Source of the DNA: Hymenopellis radicata | Taxonomy: Eukaryota > Basidiomycota > Agaricomycetes > Agaricales > Physalacriaceae | DNA: 64,000 bases | Direction of reading: 5' to 3' | NCBI GenBank assembly: GCA_015501595.1 | Contig: JADNRX010000027.1 | Location: forward strand, 186,001-250,000 | Made by a program: the position numbers and the translations under genes | Shown here: positions 44,044 through 54,949 of the stretch, piece after piece | How the letters are laid out: the number at the start of each line of letters is the position of its first letter | Numbering within the stretch: position 1 is the stretch's first letter | Notes under the pieces: generated by a model | Databases searched by the model: none | What the model saw: the letters and a program-made list of their open reading frames with translations, nothing else | Told to the model about the DNA's origin: nothing

Positions 44044-47000
44044 ATGTCCGCCGCATTCAATAACAGCAGCTCATATTTTGTTGGCAACATGCATTCACCG
44101 ATCTCCTCGGAGTCTAATCCCGGAGCCGAGCGCGAGCTAGCGCCCATGCAAGAGGTTTCGACGGCTCGAGCTGTACAGCCCGACAAGCATGTCTTTGGGC
44201 TAACGCAGAATGCCCCAGAACGGGCTCCTGCTCCGATCTTCAGAGACAACTACGAAAAATGCTTTCCTCCGGATTCATACTGTCAAGAAACCGCGCCGAA
44301 CGCCAGAGTCTGGCGCGTATATGTCGAAGAGGCTACTGCCTTTGACGCGACGATGATAGGCGAATCTCGCGATGGTCTCGATGTAATGCTTGTTTTCGTA
44401 TGTATTTTCTTTCAGATTTTCGTATCGTATCTGAACGTCGGCAATGTAGGCCGGTCTCTTCTCTGCTGTCGTCACGTCGTTCCTCGTCCAAGTTTCCCAG
44501 AGTCTCCAGGCGGACTTCTCACAGATGTCCGCTGTCCTTCTCCATGATCTTGTCTCCATCCAACTCGCCATGGCCGATACTGGTTCTTTCTCCAACATCA
44601 CCTCTCCTTCCGTCAATCCCAACGAAAAGTTTATGCCAGACGCAATGATCGTCTGGGTTAACGGTCTTTGGCTCGTCAGTTTGACGGCTAGCCTTAGCGT
44701 CGCGGTTGCCGCTGTACTCGTAAAGCAATGGCTTCATCATTACATGTCCCTACCCTCTGGTACCCCAGGCATCCGCAGTCATGTTCGACAATTTAGATTC
44801 ATGGGTCTTGAGCAATGGCGCGTCAGCGTCATCATCGGCCTGCTCCCCATTATCATGCACACGTCGCTAGCGCTCTTCCTCGCCGGTCTGGTCCTGTTCT
44901 ACATCCCGTTACGGACGTCACTGGCGTGGGCCGTAGGCGCCCTCGCTGTCGTGGTGGCTATATTATACATTGTCAGCAATGTGATGCCTATCTTCTTCCC
45001 GCAGTGCCCATATCACACACCATTGACTCGCTTTGTCTATGATTTCCTTCGTCTTCTTCACTTCTGCCAAAGGTGTCTTCTTCGTTTTCTCGAAGAAAGG
45101 TTTATGCATCATAACTACTCAAATGGCAGACTTGACGATGCACTCGATAATAATTGGTTTAATTCCTTTGCCAAGTTAGAGGAGGCGACAGTTCATTCCC
45201 TCCATGACAAATTTTCCGTGGACGCGCTCGACTGGTTATTCCATTCGTCGTCGAATCCGACTGTGTGCAGTGTAGTTATACAGGCCATCGGGGGCCTCCC
45301 CCTACAGCCGAAGAACATGCACTCACTGTGTGGGATCGTGATGATGAAATTCGACTTACCCGCCAGGAACTCATTCGACAGTATACGGTGCCGAGTCAAC
45401 ATGACATTCGGTCTATCTGTAGAGACCATCGTGCGGGTTGCGAGGACGCTTTGGAAAGAGTGTGCCGCGCGGGCATCTTCCTACCCAGGAATCCTCTGGC
45501 GTTTGGATGGGTCATTTCTGATACTCCCGCTCTACGTGACCTTCCTTACCTGAGGTCCGCGGTACTAATTAATGATGTGGAAAGACATGGATTCGGCGAG
45601 AAAAACGACTTCCGCGAATTTATATCCCTACACCATGCGGAGAAGTTCCATCCACTGGTATGGAAAAAAGTCGTCGAAGTTGCAGCTTCCCAAGAAACCT
45701 TTCGCCTAGGCAATGCAGAATTCGACAACTCATCTGCTCATCTCAGTACTGTATTTCTACCTTCTCTTTGGCAGTTGGATCCCAAACCTACCAGACATTT
45801 GAGAAACCGCGCTCAACTGAGCCGTCATGCTTACCTCTTCGAAACCATGACGCTGCAGGACGCTGCGCGTGCGCATTTCCAATCGTCCATTGGTCTTTAC
45901 CTTTCCAACATGCTCTCCGACACTTCCCTTCTGCCTTTAACTCGCTGTCACATCCTGGTAGCAGCAGGGAAATTCGCGCTTTGCCATGTTGCAAGGAATG
46001 GATACCTGGAGGGACTTGTACATGCACGATCGGGAAATCAGGATTGGAGACATCTGGAACTCCTTGATCTTGCTTTGCACAATCTTGCGAATCGGGTCCT
46101 TGTCCGCACCACGTATAATGACATGAACCCCGACGCAATAGTGGATTCGAGAATGGTCAACGAAGACGAGCTCGGGCCGGATGATTTATCTGCAATATAC
46201 GAATTTCTCGTACAGGTCATTACTCGTACAAACATCTGCGATTATGCGCCATCTGAAGACTTCTGTGCTGAAGTGCACGGCAAGCTCATTGTCCGTTGTC
46301 TCGCGAGTCTGCTCGGCATGTACTCTTGGTTTGCAAGGAGAGACGAGACCTTTTCTTTCCCGACTCTCCGCCGGATCATCCAGGGCTCGGTGCACCAGTT
46401 GAATTATAGTCCTTCCAACACGACTCCTTGGAGAAATTTCTACCTCCACGATCGAACTTTCGAAGTGATGGAAATTGCTCTAGCTCGGGGTGTTGAAGAG
46501 GCCTATTCCCTTTTCGTCGAAATGGAATGGATGAGACTGCTGTCAGAAGTATGGGCAACGACACGTCAGTCGCAGCCCAAGGCTCTTCCGCTTTGGGGGT
46601 ACATCCGCGGTCTTTCTTCCATCAGATCTCAATCAGCATGGCAAAAATTCCTCGAGCATCTTCATGAACCTCGTAATATGATGATCGCATTCTTAATGAC
46701 TGCTACCAGCTACTTCAACGCCTCCAGACATGTCAGTCCAGAGGATGTAGGCCTCCAAATTTCTCGCTTGGTAGACTTATGGCCGACACATTCTTCCTGG
46801 GTCGAATGTAGTGCCACCGCGCATACCCTCCTTGCTTGGATTCAATGCTCGGACCGGCAAATGGCCAATTTTCCCCTAGCCAGCTTCTTTGACGGAAAGA
46901 TTGTACATCACGGTTCTACGCTGGAGGACGAACTTCAAGAACGCTTTGTTGAAAGCAGGCCTCCACACGATGAACCCGGCATACTTGAGCGTCTGCAGAA

Positions 47001-47145
47001 GAGTGTGCGCATTTTTGACAACAACTTCAGAGAATCAGAGAGAATTCAGAAGGTGAGTCCAAGGCCGTCGCTTAACAACTCTTGCACTGACGATATGCAT
47101 CACTAGATGATGATTGCACACAAAATAGAGAGACACGCAAACTGA
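44044..47145 (+). CDS. DUF6535 membrane protein, plus-strand paralogue, one -1 frameshift
   Basis: Exons 44044-44397, 44450-47052 and 47107-47145 give 998 residues once one base is restored. The DUF6535 domain spans the first intron (ARVWRVYVEE, GLDVMLVF | AGLFSAVVTSFLVQ), at the same position as in the minus-strand copy. Helices include GLWLVSLTASLSVAVAAVLV and VIIGLLPIIMHTSLALFLAG. The frame changes at the C5 run 45298-45302: one more C joins VIQAIGGLP to PTAEEHALTVWDRDD, as the paralogue has it. The last 12 codons come from the dispersed repeat that starts about 47104. The function of DUF6535 proteins is unknown; a membrane location is clear. Confidence 0.78.
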
Positions 47146-47634
47146 ATACACTAAATAGGACGTAGAGAGATAGAATACGAACGAGATCTAAATAGAGAAG
47201 AGATTGGGACTGTCCAAACCACATGGAACAACAGGAGAAGGGGCCTCCTTGGTGTAGGGGTCTGGCTTATAGGTGAAACTATAAGTCCCGGAGGTGAAAC
47301 TGTAAGTCCCGGAAGCGTGTCAAAGCGCATGTTCAACTCCGGCAATCACCTGAGGGTTTTCATCCTGCGGGGTTTCCTCCAACTAGTCAATTATCCAGCA
47401 TCGTATCTGGACCTTAAAGCGGGCTGTCTGGTCTTCACCAAGTGAGCGTTGGGCAGTCCTATGCTTCCATAAATAAAATAAAAAAAGGAACAACAGGAGA
47501 AACAGAGAGAGAAACCCGAGACACTAGAAAAGTCTAGCCGCCACACATTTGCTTCACGTACCGAATCCAGCATCGCATCCGACCGGCTAGGGACATTGTC
47601 ATCCAACCGTTACTGGAGTTGTACACCCTATAAC
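47104..47634. repeat. Dispersed repeat, copy 1
   Basis: tagatgatgattg, then aaatagagagac, ggacgtag, gagatctaaatag, and at the far end ccgaccggctagggacattg are all shared in order with 59397-59672. This copy is longer because of an internal insertion that includes two tandem aggtgaaact...agtcccgga units (about 47270-47312). No coding capacity; class undetermined. Confidence 0.6.
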
Positions 47635-49408
47635 TAACTTGATCCCGCGCAGCAAAGCACCTTTCTTGGGTAACGATCCTCCACTAGTCAGACCAACACG
47701 AACAAGAACACCCTCGTATAGCGCGTATATTCAAACAGGTCGTAAATGCGACGTGGCATGGACCGCGGCTCTCGTGCTTTTGACCATCCATATATCCTTC
47801 CTCTCTGTACAACAACATGAGCCCAATTCAGGCACTTACTACGCGACGTAGTTATACGCACTCGGGCCGGCAGGCGGGCTCATCCGATTTGGAAATTCTG
47901 CGGCCTCCACATTGTCTCATTGACATTCGGGCAACTCCACGATGCCCCATAACGCTTTTCGTGGACCTGTCCTCGTTCTAGCAGCCGTCCACCTTCCTCG
48001 TCATCTGCCTAGGCCGTACCACCATCGTCGTGGAACAAATACACACAGAACGCAACGGGAGCACCAGCGGTGTTTCGTGAATCGAGCTCTATGAGGGGAA
48101 GGCGTATATGGTATGGGGCAGGGCAACTTGGATAAAGTCCACGTATGAACGATATTGAAACCGATATTGGCGGAGAACGGCGCGCAGTTGCACGGATCAG
48201 TAAGGACATGGTAAGTCCTCCTTCCCTTTTCCATTTGTTCCTCTCTGTAGTCTCTTAATAACTCTATTTTTAGCTTCCAAATGGATTCGTCGAGTCGTAC
48301 GCGCTTCCGTGGAAATACTATCATCTAACGATTGTCCGGCAACCAACTGCTCACCGGGAGGTGGGCCTAGTTGAAGAACGCTGTACATACAGCGCGCCGA
48401 GCACCTCACGGAGCGTTCGCGCAGGCCAATCGCGAAGTTGATGTCGGCGAAAAAGGCGATATGAGCTGGTCAGTGCCTCTTTTCTTTTATTCATCGTTTA
48501 TTTTCATCTTCCCCCCAATTGTCCTTATGTGCTCTTCTTATGGCCGTCCTTCAGTAATAACTGTCCTTGTTTTTTCCCCAGTCACTGAATATTTCAGCCG
48601 AGCTGTGGGTACACTTATTCCATGCTCCAGAGCGGAAGTTAGGCCGCACTCCTCGGCTGCACGTGTAGAGAGGATCGGGAAGTGTAGACGATGGGACACG
48701 AGTTGGGACGACGCGGTTCCTGGGTCAACCTCAAGCGGATAATTCACAAATGCCCATTTCCCAGCCCCCCAACATACCCTTCCCACTCGTCTCTCTATTG
48801 CTCTTTCCCGCCAGAATCTATCAGTTCATGTCCGCTGCGGCACTGGGATTAGGAAGTCAGGCGTGTAATCAGTCTATATCGGTATCGTCGACCTATGCGG
48901 ACCGACCTGTCGTCAACAAGTCAACGGGAGGAGGAGCATCTGCTTTGAGGACGTGGGGCTAGTCAAGGAGCGCGGTTGCGGATGAGCTCATGATAGTACT
49001 ATGCAATACGAAGAAAGGACGTTTTTGCATCCTGCGGAGTGGCTGTCTGCAGGTCTTCGTTCCTTTCCGATGATGACTCGCCACATCCTGCCGCAAGGTG
49101 AACGTCATCACGGATACCAGTTTAGGTCTAATTGTTAAACAATTGCACGCGTGTTGGAAATGTGTTGGTCAGACCTTTCTTTACTACATCTGTGAGTTGT
49201 CCATATATTCCTCGCGTGAAATGACGCACGCTGATTCGAATCAAGGTGTATGATCCATCCTCGTTCCCGAGATGCTATGCATTTGTAATATGTAGTTCAA
49301 CGAGAATCTACACGCGCGCCTATCGAAGATATTGGCTCCCGGTACGGGATGACAGCATTTTCACACAGCGCATATACGCGGGAACTGTTCTCTCTCACTG
49401 CTTCCACC
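47635..49408. other. Intergenic
   Basis: I see no supportable gene across 1.7 kb. Short frames overlap without motifs. Confidence 0.4.
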
Positions 49409-51286
49409 ATGGATGACTACTCGTCCGCCATGCCACCGTCGTATTACTCTCAACCCATGGCGCCCTGGATTCCCATGGAGGTGGACGCGCGGCGCGCGCA
49501 GGAAGATCGCACACTCCCCTGGGATCTAGCATCCTCCACCCCCACCCAGCTGGATCCATCGCACACCATGGATACATATCCTTCCCTCCCCCTAGGCGCA
49601 GCGCGCACGCTAGAATATCCTCCGTTCCCCAGGGATCGACCATCCTTCCCGACCACCAATGGCTTCCCGACGGGGGAGCCACCCAACATCGAGCGGGTCG
49701 ACTCTGACCACCACTCCGAGGTGGAGGATGTCGAGTCGGATCCAGAGGATATGGTCTCGGACTCGAAGTCGGAACACCCACTCCCTGCCGATGCGGCGCA
49801 CTGGATATCCATGTCCCCCGCCCAGTTTGATAGGGAATATCCAGGCGGGAATCCGTTCGTCATTGAGGAGCTCAACTTGGATTCGGAAGAGGATTCCGAG
49901 AGTGCCTCGTATGTCGAGCTTGATGGAGCGCGCGCGGTTAATCGGATATTCGTCATCTTCTTCGCTGTGAAGGATGCTATCTTCCCTGGGGACTACACAG
50001 TGCGCATCACGGACATGCATCGCGAAGTAATCTGGGGCGTCCTGGCTGATCTTCTCAAGGATGGAAAAATTTGGTTATGGGTTGACGCCGATGAAGAGAA
50101 GTGCGCCGATTTGTATTGGGGTAGAGAGTGGGCTGAAGAATCGGACCCGTCTCTTGAATTTGTGAAACAAAAACTTTCATGCTCGTCACTATGGCTACGA
50201 ACGCCTCGTATACCCACTTGGTCCAGGTTCTGGGAGCGAGTATCCAAAGCCTCATTCGCAATGCGAGTTTTAGCAATAACCTGGGCAACATTTACATCTC
50301 TGTCTGTCAGAGAAGCGGCTTGGGGGAGGGGCCGTGCTGATGGGACTCGATGTGGGCTTTTTAGCAATGTAGTATGCCACTGGTATGATATTATCTTGGG
50401 GGAGCTCGGCGTAGTCGACCTTCTCGGAGATGAGGGTCTGCACAGTCACCTCGAAGTCGCATTCGAGGATACCCTTCGATGTCATGGCCATTCATGCTAT
50501 CCTTCTCCTAGCCAGTACATGAAGGAGCCTCTGAAGCTCTGGTTATACTTGCTGTCTTTCCTTCGTTCCACGCCCTCAGGCAAAGATTTATCAATGGTAT
50601 TGTTTGTCGAATCTGATGAAGCGTCGTCTTGTCAGCAATGTGCCAAACTGTATGTTCTTTTTATTTTTCAAAACATGCCCATCAAGTAACAAGTTTGCAT
50701 TTAAAGAATTCAACTTTACCGTATCGCCAGTAACAATGCTGGTTACTACATCCCCTCGCCATCTCTCCCTTTCCTCAATTATTGGCGGTTACATTTCGAC
50801 ATCGATACGTCGGCATGGCTGAGTATTCTTGCGCTTGGCGCTTCTCGTGGCATGATATCTGCAGCGATCCTCTCAAAGATGGATGACCAGATTCAAATGT
50901 GCCTCTGCACTGATGAGTTTGATTTCCATTTTCAGCCTTGGGTGACTAGGCTGCCTGTCCAGATGCGATCTTCGGTCACAGCATGCTCCGAATCCAAGTG
51001 GAGAGCAGCAGAGCTTGCTGTCCGGGGGGAGAACCAACACCAATCGGTTCCTACTTCCCGATGGAATTCAATGGATATCGGATTCGGAGCGTGGATTACT
51101 GCCCTTTACCTACTTATGTCGGAGCACTCTTCTCAGAAGCTGACACCACACAAATACTGGAATGATTGCTACTATGCCATTGCCGGCCGTTGGGATAGTA
51201 ATGTATCCGATGGACTGGTGTATCCTACCGCCATAGCTGCATCGGTAGAGGCATTCTGCGATCAGAGACCAGATAGCTCGACTTAG
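49409..51286 (+). CDS. Unknown 606-residue protein, two exons
   Basis: Exons 49409-50649 and 50707-51286 join in frame across a GT-AG intron (gtatgt...aaag). The ATG at 49409 sits in CCACCATGG, a strong initiation context; an upstream in-frame ATG at 49349 is possible. The N-terminal 130 residues are acidic and Pro/Ser-rich (VEDVESDPEDMVSDSKSE). The remainder is a mixed alpha/beta domain with Trp-rich segments (GKIWLWVDADEEKCADLYWG, SAWLSILALGASRGMI). A CQQCAK pair spans the intron. I do not recognise the family. The coding sequence ends inside or at the edge of a MITE: the last codons and the TAG lie where the CCTAGGT-type element begins, so the original C-terminus may have been different. 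Confidence 0.6.
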
Positions 51287-51565
51287 GTGTTTCCGGATTG
51301 CAATCACCGGAGCACCTAAGTGCGGGACCTAGGTGTAATAATTGGTACCTAGAAATACAACTTGTCTTTGAAGTACTCGGCGCGACACCTAAGTGCGACC
51401 CCGAGGTGTCATGGCACCCCCGTGTCATCCCAAGTCACCGTCGACTTAGTGTTCTATAAGTCAAACGTAAGTGCGCCCCGAGGTGCGGCACTTAGGTGTC
51501 GCACCCAAATTCCGGAGAACAGACGCCTCGAAGGCACAGACACCTAGGTGTCGCGCACCTAAGTT
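51276..51565. mobile_element. CCTAGGT-type palindromic MITE, copy 1
   Basis: The element is full of ACCTAGGT/CACCTAAGTGC words in both orientations. Its left part, ttaggtgtttccggattg then caccggagcacctaagtgc, is the reverse complement of the right part of the element at 55928-56155. No coding capacity. Target duplication not resolved. Confidence 0.6.
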
Positions 51566-52624
51566 CGCTTCGGAAGTGTCCCTTAGTAGCTATCATTGAG
51601 TTTTGTGTCGGTTGTGTCGCTGGACGTACCCGCGTTGGCAGCGCGGCGCGATTCGTCGGCCCTACCGCAGGTCCACAACTAAGCCACTGAGCACTGACCG
51701 ACGACATGGTGGTTAAAGGATGAGAGGACTGTCACGTGCCCCCTCTGTGCTACCTTCATTGTTCGAATCTTGTCCTCGGCCTTGACTGGACAGATGTCAT
51801 GTGCTCCCTTTGTGCAAGCTTGAGTGGCTCAGTGGCTAAAGGAATTGTGGCGTAGCTGTATCAGAATGTCGATTGGTTGAATACGTAAATTTCTGATCCG
51901 ATAGCACAGCCACCATCATCTCCTTCCTTTACCATGATCGAAAGTGGCCGGCAAGCGGCGTGGCACAAACCGCCCTCTTTCCGACAGGCGAAGGATTGAT
52001 TTGGTATCGCGTCTTGATGCACGCTTGGCTCGAACATATCCGCTACCTTCTGCTAACATTGCTCCCTCCTACATTTGAGAGATGATGGACTACGTAGACG
52101 TCAACGAACGAGCGCGACGGTAATTTTACAAGTAGCAGTCAATGTTTTGCTTATTTGAGTAAATGTTCAAATCTGCCTTCCAGCATGTACCATCTAAGAA
52201 AGCTGTGGGAAATCATAAGTATGTTGACGGCTTGCGATGTCACAAAACGAACCGCGGTAATTGACCGACGTCATATTCAAACTTCGGGTCAAAGTCGACG
52301 CCCTCGGAGTCGCTTCCGCTTGAAGGTGAGTCCCATCGTTGAAGGAAGACGTATGGGTCGGTGATCCTTCTCCATGCTAAATGAATCCGGGACGAAATGA
52401 ATCTGTAGACGAGGAGTTAGTCCGCGTAACGTATACCGAGGCAAAGGGCGAATGACATACCTGGATACAAGCCCGCCTGTTTTGCGGCCGTCGGATACGG
52501 GGCATGCAAAGCTAAGCTATGCTCTTGCGAGGACGACATGGTGTCATTCGCAGACGTCCCAAGACGCTACGTTTGTGTAACCCAAGGCAGGTTGTGATCG
52601 TCGTTCCTAGTGACTAGTTTTGCC
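51566..52624. other. Intergenic
   Basis: No gene found. Simple intergenic sequence between two repeat elements. Confidence 0.4.
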
Positions 52625-53200
52625 CCAGATCGAGAGCGGAGCAGAACTGTGATTGGCGAACTGCGAACGGCGAACCGGCGAACTGGCGAACGGTCAGTAA
52701 CCTAAGGCACTGTGTTGCAACTGTGTTGTAGACATTTATGTATACTATAAACACTCTTACCTGCCATCTGAGAGGTCGTAGTCAGCCGTAAGTTGAGCAG
52801 GGCGAGGTCCCAACTGGTTGGATCGGACACGACTCTCGTGACTTCCCCCGCCATGTCGTCACTTTTTTCACTGGTCAATTGGGTCCAAGCACGCGTTTTT
52901 CAGTGCTCGGCCCTAGCTAATGTCTTTCTGGCAGTAGGCGACGCGGGATGGTGAAAAGAGGTCAAGATGGTCGCCGTCCCAATTTGGAACGAAGCCGCTA
53001 CCGATCGCTCCTGATGACGCGTCGTTCAGGACTTTGGTTGCATTAAAACCACGCAGACAGTAAGTCTGAGTGTTTAAAAAGTAGAGGGATATACAAGGGA
53101 TATATATGAACAAGTTTAGCTACTATTGCCCCGTTCGCCCATAGCGTTCGCCAGTTCGCCGTTCGCCGATCACAGTTCTGCCCCAATCAGCCCAGATCAA
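52625..53200. mobile_element. Inverted-repeat element with GGCGAAC arrays
   Basis: gcagaactgtgattggcgaa at about 52642 is matched in inverse orientation by gcagaactgtgatcggcgaa (complement of about 53155-53175). Both lead inward into tandem ggcgaac(t/g) units (about 52655-52692 and 53128-53158). The arms are about 55 bp, the interior about 430 bp, non-coding. It is probably a MITE or a large hairpin. Confidence 0.5.
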
Positions 53201-53754
53201 GATTGGCCGAATCCGGATGAAAAGAATATAAGTCAAGTCAGTTCGGGCACTGGGCAGCGGTGTGGACGTCGTGCCCAGGGAGAGACGCCTGTACTTCCAA
53301 TGAACATTCGTTGTCGTCACATTTTTCCGAGGTAATCCGACCTGGGATTCAACATGATCGTCGAGCCTGATGAGTGATGTCCGCTAGTGTTGGTCTTTGC
53401 TGCTTCGAAACAGGCGGTAATACTAAGATACAAGTCGCGCCGCTCTCCAGGATATTGCCATCAGGACTGCACTGGCGTTCAGGCGGGTCGATTCTGACGG
53501 CTGTTGAGTGAGTTGCTTATGTATAGACTAAGTTGGATACACACCTTGTGAGAGGACACTGCACGCCTAGAGAGGAAGCCAAAAAGAAAAAATTCGACAT
53601 TGTGGCCAAGAGATGCATGATGCGGATGAAACATTAGCAAAAATAGGTTACACTCCATTATGTAAGAGGTCGCTGGGGTGACGTCAGGTCTTTTTGAATT
53701 TGACACGGGGGGAATACACAATCTCTTAAAATCGGTTTGTGAATCACCACCGCA
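53201..53754. other. Intergenic
   Basis: No gene seen; promoter region of the RG-rich gene. Confidence 0.4.
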
Positions 53755-54708
53755 ATGGGTAACGCGTCATCCAGCACTACGCGCCAGAGCTCATCATCTA
53801 CTGCATCGCCATCTAGCGGTAGGGGTCGTGGTCGCAGACGTGGCCCTGGCGCAACTACAATATCTCTGGCTGACAGCTCGGCGCCACCATCGGAGGCACC
53901 CCGCGGTCGGGGCAAATCTCGCGGCGGCCTTGGAAAATATCTGCGAGCCCGCGGCCGTGGGCGAGGGTCTGGCCGACCAGCGGAATTCCATGGGCGACTC
54001 TTGCTACTAGATGGCGACAAAGTCAAACAGACCGAAGAGGACGACGATGAAGAGCAGCGAGAACGCGCTCAGAAATACTCTCGGCGGAAGCTGGGAACGA
54101 ATACAGACAGATATAAAGAGGAAGAGCCGGAGCTGGACTCGGACGGCGCGTATTTATCTCGTATCGTGTCGCGTTGCTGGTCTGTTTCGTAGGAGAACCA
54201 ATCTTGCCTCCAGAAATCGACCTCTCGTCTTTCCTAGAACGCCAACTCAATCTTGATGTCGACGCGCCGATACTCAAAACCGTTGATATCAATGAGGACG
54301 ACGTCGACTACTCTCTGGCGCATATATCATCACGCGGCATCGCCAATCCCGACTATGGCAAAGGAAAAATCGAGGAGATTGAATGGGACGACGACATGGA
54401 CGAGATGACTCGCGAAAAGACGGTGGCAGATGCTAATTGAGGTCAACTTCCTACTTCCTACTTCTTGTGGCTCACCATGAGACAGAACTCACTTCGCGCT
54501 TCCGAGCCAAGTCTGAGAAACTCAAGAAGAAACCAATTGCACCGACTACGAGGGAGCGCAAGCAAGGTTCGTGACTGTCCTCATCAAATGCACAGACCTA
54601 AACATTAGGATAGAAGCATCGTATGTTGCTGCGCCCGCCCTGCCGACAGAGCAGATTCTAAATCCGAAAGACGAGATGCAAGACTTTCTTGATGACTTGT
54701 TAACGTGA
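53755..54708 (+). CDS. Conserved basidiomycete RG-rich protein with an in-frame TGA
   Basis: Exons 53755-54145, 54193-54441, 54486-54566 and 54614-54708 are frame-consistent over 272 codons. The N-terminus MGNASS fits an N-myristoylation site. RGRGRR and RARGRGRG boxes follow, then YSRRKLGTNTDRYKEEEPE, IDLSSFLERQ, SLAHISSRG, EEIEWDDDMDEMTREK, RFRAKSEKLKKK and the acidic end DEMQDFLDDLL. From memory this order recurs in other mushroom genomes; no function is known to me. Two oddities: the first intron must use a GC or otherwise weak donor at 54146, and codon AAT is followed by TGA (54438-54440) where a Trp would be expected just before ELTSRFRAK. Confidence 0.6.
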
Positions 54709-54949
54709 ACAGCAGGTCGGCGAGATTAACATAGTTACTATGTATGCGCATTTTTCATCTTCAGCGCTGCTCACCAAGACCGTAAACAGACATTGTATTA
54801 CCATTTCCTAATGCGACGGATTCCTGCAGGATGAATGAGTGGTTATTGGTTCTTGTATTAACTCTTCGGATGCTGTGTGGAACGTGCCAGGATCAGGACT
54901 CGTCAAGACATGTATGGAGACTAGAAGTTGATCTTGTTAATCAAGGAGC

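Noticed and set aside
47270..47312. Short tandem repeat considered as a CRISPR-like array
   Set aside because: Only two units, no spacers, and the context is a eukaryotic dispersed repeat.
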